Position numbers and translations under genes: made by a program. A stretch of 64,000 nt of DNA from Rhodocyclaceae bacterium (GTDB lineage Bacteria; Pseudomonadota; Gammaproteobacteria; Burkholderiales; CAIKXV01), in NCBI GenBank assembly GCA_020248265.1, contig JADCHX010000021.1, positions 99,007 through 163,006 of the forward strand, read 5' to 3'. This document shows, in pieces, positions 27,181 through 36,412 of this stretch. The notes beneath the pieces were generated by a model, which made no database searches, was not told the origin of the DNA, and worked only from the letters and a program-made list of their open reading frames with translations. Numbering within the stretch: position 1 is the stretch's first letter; every line of letters begins with the position of its first letter.

Positions 27181-29382
27181 GTGACCGAGCCAGCCGTGAC
27201 CGACCAGAAGCAGCCGTCCCTACCGCCGGGCTCGCAGCCCGGCTTCCAGCCAGAGTCGCCGTCGGCGCACGCGCCGGCCGCACGCGGGTCGCTGCAACCG
27301 CTGTTCGATCCGCGCGCGATCGCGGTGCTCGGCGCCTCCGGCGATCCGGAGAAGCTGAACGGCCGCACGGTGCGCGCGCTGGTCGACAAGAAGTTCGACG
27401 GTGGCGTCTATCCGGTCAATCCGAAGTACGACCGCATCGCCGACCTCACCTGCTACCCGGACGTGCAGTCGCTGCCCGACGGCATCGACCTGGCCATCGT
27501 TGCCACGCCGGCGGCGATCGTCGCGAAGACCCTGCGCGAGCTGTCCGCACGCGGCGTGCGTGCCGCGGTGGTGTTCAGTTCCGGCTTCTCCGAGACCGGC
27601 CCGGAAGGCGCGCAGCGGGAACAGGAAGTCCGGCAGGCGATCGCGGACACCGGCATGCGCATGCTCGGCCCGAACTGCCTCGGCTTCATCAATGCCTCGC
27701 GCAACGTGATGGCGACCTTCAGTCAGTTCGCCAGCGGCCCGACGCCGCCCGGACCAGCGGCGTTCGTCACGCAGTCGGGTGCGCTCGGCACTGCCACCAA
27801 CAGCACCGCCCGGCGCCGGCATTTCAATTTCGGCTACTTCATCAACACCGGCAACGAAGTCGACGTCGAGTGGTCGGAGGCGATGCGCGCGGTGCTGGAA
27901 GACCCGGCGATCCGCGTCGGCTCGGGCTACATCGAGGGGCTGCGTAACGGCGAACGGTTCATCGAGACCGCCCGCTACGCGATCGACAACGGCAAGCCGC
28001 TGGTCGCGATCAAGGTCGGCCGTACCGCCGCCGGGGCGCGCGCTGCGGCATCCCACACCGGCGCACTGGCCGGTGCCGATGCGGTATTCGATGGCGTGGC
28101 CCGGCAGTTCGGGCTGCTGCGGGTGCGCAACGAAGAACAACTGCTCGACATGGTCGAGGTGCTGTCGAGCTGCCCGCCCGCGGCCGGCAACGGCATGGCG
28201 GTGATCACGCGCTCCGGGGGCGCCGGCGTGATCATGGCCGATCGCGCGGGCGAACTCGGGCTCGAGATGGCGCAGTTCACGCCCGAGACCCGCGCCCGGC
28301 TCAAGGAAGTGGTGCCGGTGTTCGGTGCGATCGGCAATCCGGTCGATGTCACCGCGCAGGGGCTGGTCGACCCGACGCTGATCCAGAAGAGCATCGAGAT
28401 CGTGCTCGAAGACCCCAACGTGCACGTCGCGATCATGTGGCTGTCGCTGACCGAGAAGCTGTGGCAGATGAACGTCGACATCTTCAAGGCCATCAAGGCG
28501 AAGTACGACAAGCCGCTGGTGGTGTGCTGGGTCAGCATCCCCGAGCAGGCGCTGCTTGCACTGCGGGCTGCGGGCATCCCGGTCATCCGGATGGCCGAGC
28601 CGTCGGTCGATGCCCTGGCCGGCCTGGTGCATTTCAGCGAGGCCCGGCGGCGCTGGCTGGCCGACCGCGAAGCCCGCGAATCGATCGCGCTGCCGATGTT
28701 GCCCACGCTGGATCGGTTGTCCGGGCAGAAGCGGGCGCTTACAACGCTTGAAGGCTCGGCGCTTCTGGCCGAAGCCGGCATCGACGCCGCGCCGGTGCGG
28801 CTGGCCACGACCGTCGATCAGGCCGTCGAGGCGGCGGCCGCGCTCGGCTACCCGGTCGCGATGAAGATCGAATCCCCGGACATCCTGCACAAGACCGAGG
28901 TGCTCGGCGTGAAACTCGGCCTTGCCGACGAGGCTGCGGTGCGCGATGCCTGGACGGTGATCCAGGGCAACATGAAGCGCAACCTGCCCGAGGCGCGCAT
29001 AGACGGCATCATCGTGCAGAAGATGATGCCCGGCGATGCCGAGTTCGTGCTGGGCGTGAGCCAGGATCCGGTGTTCGGCCCGGTCGTGATGGCCGGCATC
29101 GGTGGCGTGCTGGTCGAGGTGATCAAGGATGTCACCTTCCGCAGCGCGCCGGTCACCCCGGCGCAGGCGGCCGGCATGCTCGACGACCTGCGCGGCCGGG
29201 CGATCCTGGACGGGGTGCGCGGCAAGCCGCCGGTCGACCGCGCCCGGCTGGTCGAACTCATCTGCGCGGTATCGCGCCTGGCCGCCGCTGCCGGACCGCG
29301 CGTGGCGGAGCTCGACCTCAATCCGATCATGCTCACGGCCGACGGCGCGGTGGCGGTCGACTGGCTGATCGTGATGGCGTGA
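27181..29382 (+). CDS. One-chain acetate/acyl-CoA synthetase (NDP-forming)
   Basis: Encodes 733 residues if the first GTG is used; a second in-frame GTG at 27196 is equally possible. No clear ribosome site is seen for either. The order is CoA-binding domain from about residue 45 (LFDPRAIAVLGASGDPEKLNG), ligase domains with SHTGALAG holding the probable phospho-histidine, and a C-terminal ATP-grasp part from about 510 (GYPVAMKIESPDILHKTEVLGVKLG). It makes an acyl-CoA from an acid with ATP, or runs in reverse. Many related proteins activate aromatic or branched acids. It lies between a receptor pair and a molybdenum hydroxylase, fitting activation of an imported or oxidised acid. Confidence 0.9.
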   Translation: MTEPAVTDQKQPSLPPGSQPGFQPESPSAHAPAARGSLQPLFDPRAIAVLGASGDPEKLNGRTVRALVDKKFDGGVYPVNPKYDRIADLTCYPDVQSLPDGIDLAIVATPAAIVAKTLRELSARGVRAAVVFSSGFSETGPEGAQREQEVRQAIADTGMRMLGPNCLGFINASRNVMATFSQFASGPTPPGPAAFVTQSGALGTATNSTARRRHFNFGYFINTGNEVDVEWSEAMRAVLEDPAIRVGSGYIEGLRNGERFIETARYAIDNGKPLVAIKVGRTAAGARAAASHTGALAGADAVFDGVARQFGLLRVRNEEQLLDMVEVLSSCPPAAGNGMAVITRSGGAGVIMADRAGELGLEMAQFTPETRARLKEVVPVFGAIGNPVDVTAQGLVDPTLIQKSIEIVLEDPNVHVAIMWLSLTEKLWQMNVDIFKAIKAKYDKPLVVCWVSIPEQALLALRAAGIPVIRMAEPSVDALAGLVHFSEARRRWLADREARESIALPMLPTLDRLSGQKRALTTLEGSALLAEAGIDAAPVRLATTVDQAVEAAAALGYPVAMKIESPDILHKTEVLGVKLGLADEAAVRDAWTVIQGNMKRNLPEARIDGIIVQKMMPGDAEFVLGVSQDPVFGPVVMAGIGGVLVEVIKDVTFRSAPVTPAQAAGMLDDLRGRAILDGVRGKPPVDRARLVELICAVSRLAAAAGPRVAELDLNPIMLTADGAVAVDWLIVMA

Positions 29383-29400
29383 GCACTGCCCGGCGCAGGG

Positions 29401-31800
29401 CTAGCCGTCGATCGCGCCGATCGCCCGCAGCACGCGCTCGGGCGTGACCGGGAGTTCGAGTACCTGCGCGCCCAGGGGCGCCAGCGCATCGTTGATCGCG
29501 TTGACGACCGAGGCCAGTGCGCCAGTGATACCCGCTTCGGCGCCACCCTTGGCGCCGAGCGCCGAGGTAGCCGTGGGCGTGGTGACATGGCCCACATGGA
29601 TGTCCGGCATCTCGGCCGCCATCGGCACGAGGTAGTCGGCCAGCGTGGCGTTGCGCAGTTCGCCCTGGTTGCCGTACAGGCAACCTTCGAACAGTGCCTG
29701 TCCGATGCCCTGCACCGCCGCACCCCGCAACTGTTCGTCCAGCAGCAGTGGGTTTATCACCGTGCCGCAGTCGTCGACGATCCAGTGCCCGAGCACCTTG
29801 ACGAAGCCGGTGCGTGTGTCCACCTCGACCCAGCTCGCGCTGGCGCCATTGGTGTAGATGCCGTCGTACTCGGTCTGCGCGTAGTGGCGCTGCGCGGCGG
29901 GCTCCGGCTGGAAGCCGCGGGGAAAGCGCTCGGGCCGGAAATAGATCGCCTCGGCCAGTGCCTGCAGCGTGCACACGCACGCCCGGTCATCGCGACGCAG
30001 GAACGTGCCGTCGACGAGCTCGAGCGCGCCGGGGCTGCATGCATGAAGCGCGGCCGCGGCTTCAACGAGCTGCGCGCGCAGGGCGACGCCAGCCTGCCAC
30101 AGCGCCTCGCCGGAGATGCCGGTGCCGCGCGAACCCCAGTTGCCGCCGCTGACTGGCGTGTGCTCGGTGTCGCCCAGGAAGACCCGCACGTCGGCCATCG
30201 CGGCCCCGACCGCGTCGGCGGCGATCTGCGCCAGCGCGGTGGTCACGCCCTGCCCGGAGTCGGTCAGTCCGACCGCGCAATGGAGGCCGCCGCCCTGGGT
30301 CAGCCTGATCATCGCGCCGTCGCGGCTGGCGATCGGGGCGCCGCCGCGGCCGTAGTTGGAGGAGGAGTGGTTCGAGTTCTCCACGAAGACGGCGAGACCG
30401 ATGCCGCGATAGACGCCCCGCTCGCGGTCGGCGGCCCGCTCGCGCTGATCGGCGCGCAGCCGGTCGTAGTCCATCAGCCGCGCCAGTTCATCGAGGCAGG
30501 CACACAGCGACAGGCTTTCGAAACGTGCGCCGGATGGTGCGCGATGCGGGTAGGCATCGTCGGGCACCAGGTTGCGCCGGCGAAACGCCAGCGGATCGAC
30601 GCCGAGTTGGCGCGCCGCGGCATCGACCGCGGCTTCGGTGAACAGGCAGGCCAGCGGATGACCGACGCCGCGGTACTGTCCGTAGATCGCCTTGGTCTGC
30701 ATCGCGACCTGGATGCGGGCCCGATACTCGGTGGCGCGATAGCAGGCGCCTGTGAGCCCGAGCACATGGCGCGACTCGTTGACGCTGCCGCGCGGGTAGA
30801 TCGAGAACGGGCCGGCGCCGCACAGGTCGTCGACCTCGAAGGCCGTGAGCCGGCCGTCGGCATCGACGGCTGCACGCACGACGGCTTCATGGCCTCGCGC
30901 ATGTACGTCGGACACGAAGGCTTCGAGCCGGTCGGCCACGTAGCGTATCGGGCGCCCCAGGTGCTTCGCCGCCACCGCCACCGCCGATTCGTCGCCGTAG
31001 CAGTGGATCTTCGAGCCGAACGAGCCGCCAGTGTCGGCCGCGACGACCCTGACCTGGTCGCAGCCGATGCCCAGCACGCTTGCGAACACCGCCTGCATCA
31101 TCCAGGGCACCTGGGTGCCCATGTGTACCGTGAGCCGCTGCTGCGCCGCGTCCCATTGCGCCAGCAGGCCGCGCGGCTCCAGGGCCATCGCCGTCACGCG
31201 CTCGGTGCGCACGGCGAGTTCGACCACCGTGCCGGCCTGCGCGAACGCCTGCTCGACGTTCGCGGTGGCGACCGTCGCCGCGAACATGAGGTTGCTGTCG
31301 AATTCCGCATGCAGCCTGGGCGCATCGGGTTCGAGTGCCAGCCGGGGGTCGACCATCGGCGGCAGTTCGGTCCACTCGAAGGCGATCGCTTGCGCGGCGT
31401 CTTCGGCGAGCGCGCGGCTCTCGGCGATCACCAGCGCGACCGGTTCTCCGACCCAGCGCACCCGATCGCGCGCCAGCGGCCACTGCAGCGCGGCCTGCAT
31501 GTCGGGCAGGTGCGCGAGCAGGCCGCGGACCGGCTGGCAATGCGGGGCGAGCGCCTCGCCGTCGTAGGCGGCCACCACGCCTTCCATGCGCAGGGCAGGC
31601 GCCAGGTCCAGCTTCACGATCGTGCCGTGCGCGACCGGGCTGCGCAGGAAAGCGGCATGCAGCAGCCGGTGGGCGGGCAGGTCGTCGACATAGGCGCCGG
31701 CACCGGTCACGAATCGCCGGGCCTCGGCGCGTACGGTCGGTTGTCCGATCGCGCGCGTGCGCAGGTTCGTCCCCTCGGGCAAGGCAGGCGTGCCGCTCAT
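29401..31800 (-). CDS. Molybdenum hydroxylase large subunit (xanthine dehydrogenase / CoxL-like)
   Basis: Encodes 799 residues from the ATG at 31800, which overlaps the iron-sulfur subunit stop (ATGA). Molybdopterin motifs are GGSFGSK, and near the C-terminus GGAEAGITGA with the catalytic glutamate. The active-site loop reads QYRGVGHP, the AYRGAGR-like form of general aldehyde and heterocycle hydroxylases, not AYxCSFR of true CO dehydrogenase. It hydroxylates an aldehyde or N-heterocycle with oxygen from water. The gene order FAD, iron-sulfur, molybdenum subunit follows the coxMSL pattern. No maturation genes are adjacent. Confidence 0.92.
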   Translation of the reverse strand: MSGTPALPEGTNLRTRAIGQPTVRAEARRFVTGAGAYVDDLPAHRLLHAAFLRSPVAHGTIVKLDLAPALRMEGVVAAYDGEALAPHCQPVRGLLAHLPDMQAALQWPLARDRVRWVGEPVALVIAESRALAEDAAQAIAFEWTELPPMVDPRLALEPDAPRLHAEFDSNLMFAATVATANVEQAFAQAGTVVELAVRTERVTAMALEPRGLLAQWDAAQQRLTVHMGTQVPWMMQAVFASVLGIGCDQVRVVAADTGGSFGSKIHCYGDESAVAVAAKHLGRPIRYVADRLEAFVSDVHARGHEAVVRAAVDADGRLTAFEVDDLCGAGPFSIYPRGSVNESRHVLGLTGACYRATEYRARIQVAMQTKAIYGQYRGVGHPLACLFTEAAVDAAARQLGVDPLAFRRRNLVPDDAYPHRAPSGARFESLSLCACLDELARLMDYDRLRADQRERAADRERGVYRGIGLAVFVENSNHSSSNYGRGGAPIASRDGAMIRLTQGGGLHCAVGLTDSGQGVTTALAQIAADAVGAAMADVRVFLGDTEHTPVSGGNWGSRGTGISGEALWQAGVALRAQLVEAAAALHACSPGALELVDGTFLRRDDRACVCTLQALAEAIYFRPERFPRGFQPEPAAQRHYAQTEYDGIYTNGASASWVEVDTRTGFVKVLGHWIVDDCGTVINPLLLDEQLRGAAVQGIGQALFEGCLYGNQGELRNATLADYLVPMAAEMPDIHVGHVTTPTATSALGAKGGAEAGITGALASVVNAINDALAPLGAQVLELPVTPERVLRAIGAIDG

Positions 31801-32300
31801 GGGGCGCCGGCGTCCGTGACGGCTTCGCCGCGCAGCCGGTGCGCGGCGAGTTCGACCGCATCGACGATGGCCTGGTACCCGGTACAGCGGCACAGGTTGC
31901 CCGACAGATACTCGCGTATCGATTCGCGCGATGGATCCGGATCAAGCTCGAGCAGTTCGGCGGCAGTGAGCAGGAACCCGGGCGTGCAGTAGCCGCACTG
32001 CAGGGCGTTGCGCTCGATGAACGCATGCTGCAGGGCCTGCATCACCGGGTCGTCCCCCTCGCCTTCGATCGTGCGTACCTGTGCTCCGTCGGCCTGCACG
32101 GCCAGTATGAGGCAGCCGCGGATGGCCGCGCCATCCACGCGCACGGTGCATGCGCCGCACACGCCATGTTCACAGCCCAGGTGCGTGCCGGTGAGTCCGC
32201 AGCGCTGGCGCAGCACGTCGGCAAGATGCTCGCGCGGCGAAACGGCGAGGCGAACCCGCTTGCCGTTGACCTCGAATTCGATGTCTGTCGTGGGTTCCAA
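31797..32300 (-). CDS. Molybdenum hydroxylase 2Fe-2S subunit
   Basis: Encodes 167 residues. Both clusters are intact: the plant-ferredoxin type at GCEHGVCGACTV and the second at CGYCTPG plus NLCRCTGYQ. The subunit passes electrons from the molybdenum centre to FAD. I place the start at TTG 32300, two bases after the FAD-subunit stop, because no ATG or GTG fits the usual family N-terminus; the protein then begins with EPTTDIEFEVNG. Use of TTG would keep this subunit's translation low or coupled to its neighbour. Confidence 0.88.
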   Translation of the reverse strand: MEPTTDIEFEVNGKRVRLAVSPREHLADVLRQRCGLTGTHLGCEHGVCGACTVRVDGAAIRGCLILAVQADGAQVRTIEGEGDDPVMQALQHAFIERNALQCGYCTPGFLLTAAELLELDPDPSRESIREYLSGNLCRCTGYQAIVDAVELAAHRLRGEAVTDAGAP

Positions 32301-32301
32301 T

Positions 32302-33165
32302 TCACTCGCCTGCAGTCGGATGGCCGAGATCGCGCCAGGCTTCGCGCAGCAGGTGCACGGCGAGATGCCGCTTGGCCTGTGCCGAGAACCAGAGGTCGGC
32401 CCTGGGTTCCAGCTCCGCTTCGAGTTGCGCGCGTGCTTCCGCCAGGCCCGCGCCTGCGGCCAGCGCCGCGCCGCAGGCGGTGGCCCTGACCGGGGTGTCG
32501 CCGACGCCGAAGAAGACCATGCGCAGGGTCCGCCACGCACCTGGCCTGCCGCACGCCGATACGGCGAGCCCGACCGCTGCGTAATCGCCATGGCGGCGGG
32601 CAAGCTCGCGGAAGGAAAACACGGAATCGTGGCTGGGCTGGGCAAGGTCGCAACCCACCAGGAGTTCGTCGCCGCGGCGCTCGGACTGATAGAGCCCGTG
32701 GAAGAACGACTCGGCGGCAACGCAGCGTTCGCCGCCCGCGCGGCTTGCCAGGCGGATCGTCGCATCGAGGGCGACCGCGCAGGCAGGCCATTCCGCAGCC
32801 GGGTCGCCCAGCGCGAGGCTGCCGCCCAGCGTGCCGCGGTGGCGGACGGCGGGATGGGCGATCCACGGTGCCGCGGCGCGCAGCAGCGGCGCGCGCGCGG
32901 CGACCATCGGATGGACGGCTATCTCTCTGTGCCGGACCAGCGCACCGAGTTGCAGCCCACCGCCGGCGTGCGGTGCTATGGCCGCGAGGCCGTGCAGCCT
33001 GTTGATGTCGAGCACCACGGCCGGCTGCACCAGGCGAAGGTTGAGCATCGGCACCAGGCTCTGGCCACCGGCCAGCACCAGTGCGTCATCGCCATGTTCG
33101 GCAAGCACCTCGAGCGCATGCTCGACGGACGCTGCGCGAACGTATGAGAACGGTGCGGGCTTCAT
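32302..33165 (-). CDS. Molybdenum hydroxylase FAD subunit
   Basis: Encodes 287 residues and is first in the three-gene operon. The FAD pyrophosphate motifs are GGQSLVPMLNLRL near residue 33 and the characteristic GTLGGSLALGDPAAEWP. The C-terminal FeS-interaction domain is also present. It starts at ATG 33165, giving FSYVRAASVEHAL as expected of the CoxM/CutM family; an ATG at 33219 would add an unlikely proline-arginine leader. There is no strong ribosome site. It hands electrons to an external acceptor. Confidence 0.9.
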   Translation of the reverse strand: MKPAPFSYVRAASVEHALEVLAEHGDDALVLAGGQSLVPMLNLRLVQPAVVLDINRLHGLAAIAPHAGGGLQLGALVRHREIAVHPMVAARAPLLRAAAPWIAHPAVRHRGTLGGSLALGDPAAEWPACAVALDATIRLASRAGGERCVAAESFFHGLYQSERRGDELLVGCDLAQPSHDSVFSFRELARRHGDYAAVGLAVSACGRPGAWRTLRMVFFGVGDTPVRATACGAALAAGAGLAEARAQLEAELEPRADLWFSAQAKRHLAVHLLREAWRDLGHPTAGE

Positions 33166-33218
33166 TGCGACGGTGGTGCGTGGGAGGCCGGTTCGCGTGG
33201 GTCGCGGCGCGCCGGACA

Positions 33219-33246
33219 TCGACGGCCATCACCGCTTCAGTATACT
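33219..33246 (+). promoter_or_regulatory. Candidate promoter for receptor 7
   Basis: TCGACG at 33219-33224 and TATACT at 33241-33246 with a 16-base spacer. The -10 box is nearly perfect in a GC-rich region. It lies about 100 bases before the ATG at 33342, between divergent operons. Confidence 0.4.
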
Positions 33247-33341
33247 CTGCGCGCCCAGCGTCAGGCCCGGGTTCCCCGTGGCAAGGCAGCGGCAGCGGCA
33301 CACGATGAGCGGGACGCTTCACCGGGTCGACAGGAGGATCA

Positions 33342-34415
33342 ATGGCGGGCATCACTGCAGGTACGGGGCGCGCGGTCGACCATCGCACGCAGGTGGGGCA
33401 GGGTCAGGCGCAGGGTATGCGTCGAGCGTCCGGCCGCTGGCTGGTGGCTTGCGCGCTGCTGGCTGTCGCCCCCGCGGCCCTCGCCCAGACGAAGGGCCAG
33501 CCCGCTGCCTCCGAAGCCTTTCCGCTCCGGCCGATCCGCCTGATGGTTCCGTTCGCACCCGGCGGGCCCACCGATTTCATCGCCCGCGTGATTGCCGGCC
33601 GACTCGGTGACCGGATGGGGCAGCCGGTCGTGGTCGACAACCGCGCCGGCGCCTCCGGCAACATCGCCATCCAGACGGTCGCCAGGGCCGTAGCCGACGG
33701 CCACACCCTGCTGTTCTCCAGCAGCAACCTGGTGTCCAATCCGCTGCTTTCGGCGGTGGCGCCGTTCGATCCGGTTCGCGATTTCGCGCCGATCTCGTAT
33801 GTCGCGGTGTCACCCAACATCGTCTTCGTGCATCCGTCGGTGCCGGCGAAGACTGCCGCCGACCTGGTGGCGCTGGTCCGGTCGCAGCCCGGCAAGTTCA
33901 CCTTCGGCACGCCGGGCACCGGCACCACGCCGCACATCGCCTGCGAGGCCCTGCGGCTGGCGGCCGGCGTCGACATGCAGCATGTCCCCTACAACGGTGC
34001 CGCCCCGGTGGTGACCGCGGTGCTGGGCAACCAGATACCGATCGGATGCACCGCGCTGCCGCCCACGGTCAGCCACGTGAAGTCCGGGGCACTGCGGGCG
34101 ATCGCGGTGACCAGCGCCCGGCGCAGCGCGGTGCTGACCGATGTGCCCACGCTGGTCGAAGGCGGCTTTCCGAGCGTGATCGCCGACAACATGCAGGCGC
34201 TGCTGGCGCCGGCGCGTACGCCGCAGTCGGTCGTGCGCCGGTTGAACGCCGAGGTGAAGGCGATCCTCGCCGAGCCCGATGTGCGCGACCGGCTGCTGGC
34301 CGTGGGTTTCGACCTGCACGCCAGCACGCCCGAGGTGCTTGCGCGCATCATCCGGGAAGAAACCGAGCGTTATTCCAAGACCATCCGCGCGGCTGGAATC
34401 AAGGTAGAGCCGTGA
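33342..34415 (+). CDS. Bug/TctC-family solute receptor 7
   Basis: Encodes 357 residues. An AGGAGG site 6 bases upstream supports the ATG at 33342, so the long N-terminal region of about 30 residues before the hydrophobic core (WLVACALLAVAPAALAQ) seems real. The mature part has FPLRPIRLMVPFAPGGPTDFIA and NRAGASG; the domain-swap region carries PYNGAAPVV, where asparagine replaces the common lysine of PYKG. It precedes the acyl-CoA degradation block by 28 bases, so it may be cotranscribed with the reductase at 34444 and supply the block's substrate. Confidence 0.92.
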   Translation: MAGITAGTGRAVDHRTQVGQGQAQGMRRASGRWLVACALLAVAPAALAQTKGQPAASEAFPLRPIRLMVPFAPGGPTDFIARVIAGRLGDRMGQPVVVDNRAGASGNIAIQTVARAVADGHTLLFSSSNLVSNPLLSAVAPFDPVRDFAPISYVAVSPNIVFVHPSVPAKTAADLVALVRSQPGKFTFGTPGTGTTPHIACEALRLAAGVDMQHVPYNGAAPVVTAVLGNQIPIGCTALPPTVSHVKSGALRAIAVTSARRSAVLTDVPTLVEGGFPSVIADNMQALLAPARTPQSVVRRLNAEVKAILAEPDVRDRLLAVGFDLHASTPEVLARIIREETERYSKTIRAAGIKVEP

Positions 34416-34443
34416 CCTTTCGACAGCCTCTCCGGTACCCACC

Positions 34444-35427
34444 ATGTCCGACTCGATACTGATCGTAGGTGCAGGTGCCATCGGCGGCATGCTGGCCGGC
34501 TATCTCGGCGCAGCCGGCCGTGACGTCACCGTGTTTGCGCGCGGCGCGACCGCGCGCACGATCACCGAGCGCGGCATCCGCCTGGTCACTCCCGATCAGT
34601 CCGAGTTCCATGTGCAGCCGCGCGTCGTCGATGGCAGCGCGGCGCTGGTCCCGGCCGATATCGTGATCTTCGCGACCAAGGCATTCTCGCTCGGCGCCGC
34701 GCTGGGCCAGGTGCGCGCCGCGATCGGGCCGGATACGCTGGTCGCCCCGGTGGTCAACGGCGTTCCGTGGTGGTTCGGTACGGCGCAGCAGCCGATCCGC
34801 GCGGTGGACCCGCTCGGCGAACTCGCGGCAGCCGTCGGGCCCGAGCGGCTTGTGGGAGCCGTCACCTATTCTCCCGCATGGCGCAGCCTCGAGAACGCCA
34901 CTTGGACGCAGACGGTCCCCGGACAACTGACGCTGGGGCCGGTCATCGTCGGGGCGGACCCCGCTGCCGCGGCGAGGGTCGCACAGGCGTTCGCCGGTTC
35001 GCCCTTCGAAGCCGTGGTGAGCGACGATATCCGGCGTGCGGTCTGGAACAAGTTCGTCACCAACGCCGCGTTCAACACGCTCTGCGCGCTGACGGGTGCA
35101 CGGCAGTGCGATGTCGCTCGCGATGCAGCCACCGGGCCGATCGCCGAGGCCATCATGCGTGAGGTGCAAGCCCTGGCGACGGCAAGCGGCTCGGGCATCA
35201 TCGGCAGCATCGAAGCGAAGCTTGCCCAGGCCAGGGACAAGGGAATCCACAAGCCCTCGACGCTGCAGGACTTCGAAGCCGGGCGCGAGATCGAGATCGG
35301 CGCGCTGGTCGACGCCCCGATCGAGCTGGCCGAGCGCTACGGCGTGCCGATGCCGGAGCTCACCCGCATCGGCGCGCTGCTGCGCCTGAAGGCATCGGTC
35401 GCAGGGTTGCTGCCAGCCACTGCTTGA
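34444..35427 (+). CDS. 2-dehydropantoate 2-reductase family (PanE/ApbA-like)
   Basis: Encodes 327 residues. It opens MSDSILIVGAGAIGGMLAG, an NAD(P)-binding GxGxxG loop. The catalytic lysine is in AVWNKFVTNAAFNTLCALTG, and the C-terminal GREIEIGALVD carries the family's conserved glutamate. True PanE makes pantoate for coenzyme A, but many paralogs in Burkholderiales act on other 2-keto acids. Its position in a degradation block and next to a receptor argues for the second possibility, so I give no symbol. Confidence 0.88.
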   Translation: MSDSILIVGAGAIGGMLAGYLGAAGRDVTVFARGATARTITERGIRLVTPDQSEFHVQPRVVDGSAALVPADIVIFATKAFSLGAALGQVRAAIGPDTLVAPVVNGVPWWFGTAQQPIRAVDPLGELAAAVGPERLVGAVTYSPAWRSLENATWTQTVPGQLTLGPVIVGADPAAAARVAQAFAGSPFEAVVSDDIRRAVWNKFVTNAAFNTLCALTGARQCDVARDAATGPIAEAIMREVQALATASGSGIIGSIEAKLAQARDKGIHKPSTLQDFEAGREIEIGALVDAPIELAERYGVPMPELTRIGALLRLKASVAGLLPATA

Positions 35428-35475
35428 GCCGGTCCGGTCGAGAGGTCGAGCAGGATCCCGAAGGTCTTGCCCGTT

Positions 35476-35503
35476 TTGCCGGGGGCGGCAAATCTGCTAT
35501 GTT
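35476..35503 (+). promoter_or_regulatory. Candidate promoter for the crotonase-like gene
   Basis: TTGCCG at 35476-35481 and an extended TGCTATGTT -10 with TATGTT at 35498-35503, spacer 16 bases. It lies about 50 bases before the ATG at 35551 and would start the 35551-41100 acyl-CoA operon. Confidence 0.4.
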
Positions 35504-35550
35504 CACCGCCCCTGCTCCCGTCACCCAAGCCACACTCGAAGAGGCCCGGC

Positions 35551-36366
35551 ATGAACGACGCACTGCCCGCCCTGCAAGGCATCACCGAGCGGATGATCGT
35601 CCGCAAGGAAGGTCCCCTCGGCTGGATCGTTTTCAACCAGCCGCCCCGGCACAACGCGATGTCCGTCGACATGTGGGAGTCGCTGCCGAAGATCCTCGAC
35701 GCCTACGAGGCCGATCCCGAGATCCGCGTGATCATCATCACCGGTGCCGGCGACAAGGCGTTCGTGTCCGGCGCCGACATCTCGCAGTTCGGCGAGCGCC
35801 GCGGCACGATGGAGGCGGTGAAGGAATACAACGCCATCGCCGACCATGCGAACGACCGCCTGCAGGCCTGCGGCAAGCCGGTGATCGCCATGATCCGCGG
35901 CTTCTGCATCGGCGGTGGCCTCGGCATCGCGCTCGGCGCCGACATCCGTATCGCCGCCGAAGACTCGCAGTTCTCGGTGCCGGCCGCCAAGCTCGGGCTC
36001 GGCTACCGTTTCGCCGGCATCAAGCGCCTGTCCGATATCGTCGGCCCGTCGTTCGCGGCCGAGATCTTCTACACGGCGCGCCGCTTCAACGCGAAAGAGG
36101 CCGAGACCATGGGCCTGGTCAATCGCGTGGTGCCGGTCGACCAGATCGAGAAGTACACCCGCGACTATGCGATGGTGATCGCCGGCAACGCGCCGGTGAC
36201 CATCGCCTCGGTGAAGCTGATCGTCAAGAACATCCATGCAGACCCCGCCGAGCGCGACCTCGACGCCTGCGCGAAGGCGGTCGAGTTCTGCTACACGACC
36301 GAAGACTACAAGGAAGGCCGCACCGCCTTCATGGAAAAGCGCAAGCCCCAGTTCAAGGGGCGCTGA
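35551..36366 (+). CDS. Crotonase-fold protein lacking both catalytic glutamates
   Basis: Encodes 271 residues with the usual crotonase layout. The oxyanion-hole motifs are complete: FVSGADISQF and GFCIGGGLGIALGAD. In enoyl-CoA hydratase two glutamates (E144 and E164 of the rat enzyme) activate water. Here the first position is G125 in GGGLGIA and the second is A145 in FSVPAAKLG, so ordinary hydration is unlikely. Other crotonases without these residues act as isomerases, thioesterases, dehalogenases or C-C hydrolases. It begins an operon with a 3-hydroxyacyl-CoA dehydrogenase and thiolase, where a hydratase would be expected. Confidence 0.9.
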   Translation: MNDALPALQGITERMIVRKEGPLGWIVFNQPPRHNAMSVDMWESLPKILDAYEADPEIRVIIITGAGDKAFVSGADISQFGERRGTMEAVKEYNAIADHANDRLQACGKPVIAMIRGFCIGGGLGIALGADIRIAAEDSQFSVPAAKLGLGYRFAGIKRLSDIVGPSFAAEIFYTARRFNAKEAETMGLVNRVVPVDQIEKYTRDYAMVIAGNAPVTIASVKLIVKNIHADPAERDLDACAKAVEFCYTTEDYKEGRTAFMEKRKPQFKGR

Positions 36367-36412
36367 CAGGCAGGCAGCAGTCCACGCGTGCCACCACGCT
36401 CAGGGAGAGGCC

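Noticed and set aside
29587..31992. Plus-strand open frame of about 800 codons opposite the molybdenum hydroxylase
   Set aside because: The minus strand carries intact molybdopterin and iron-sulfur motifs and operon spacing; the plus frame has none.
29401..33165. True aerobic CO dehydrogenase (coxMSL)
   Set aside because: The large subunit lacks the AYxCSFR loop with its copper-binding cysteine; QYRGVGHP belongs to the general hydroxylase group, and coxD/E maturation genes are absent.
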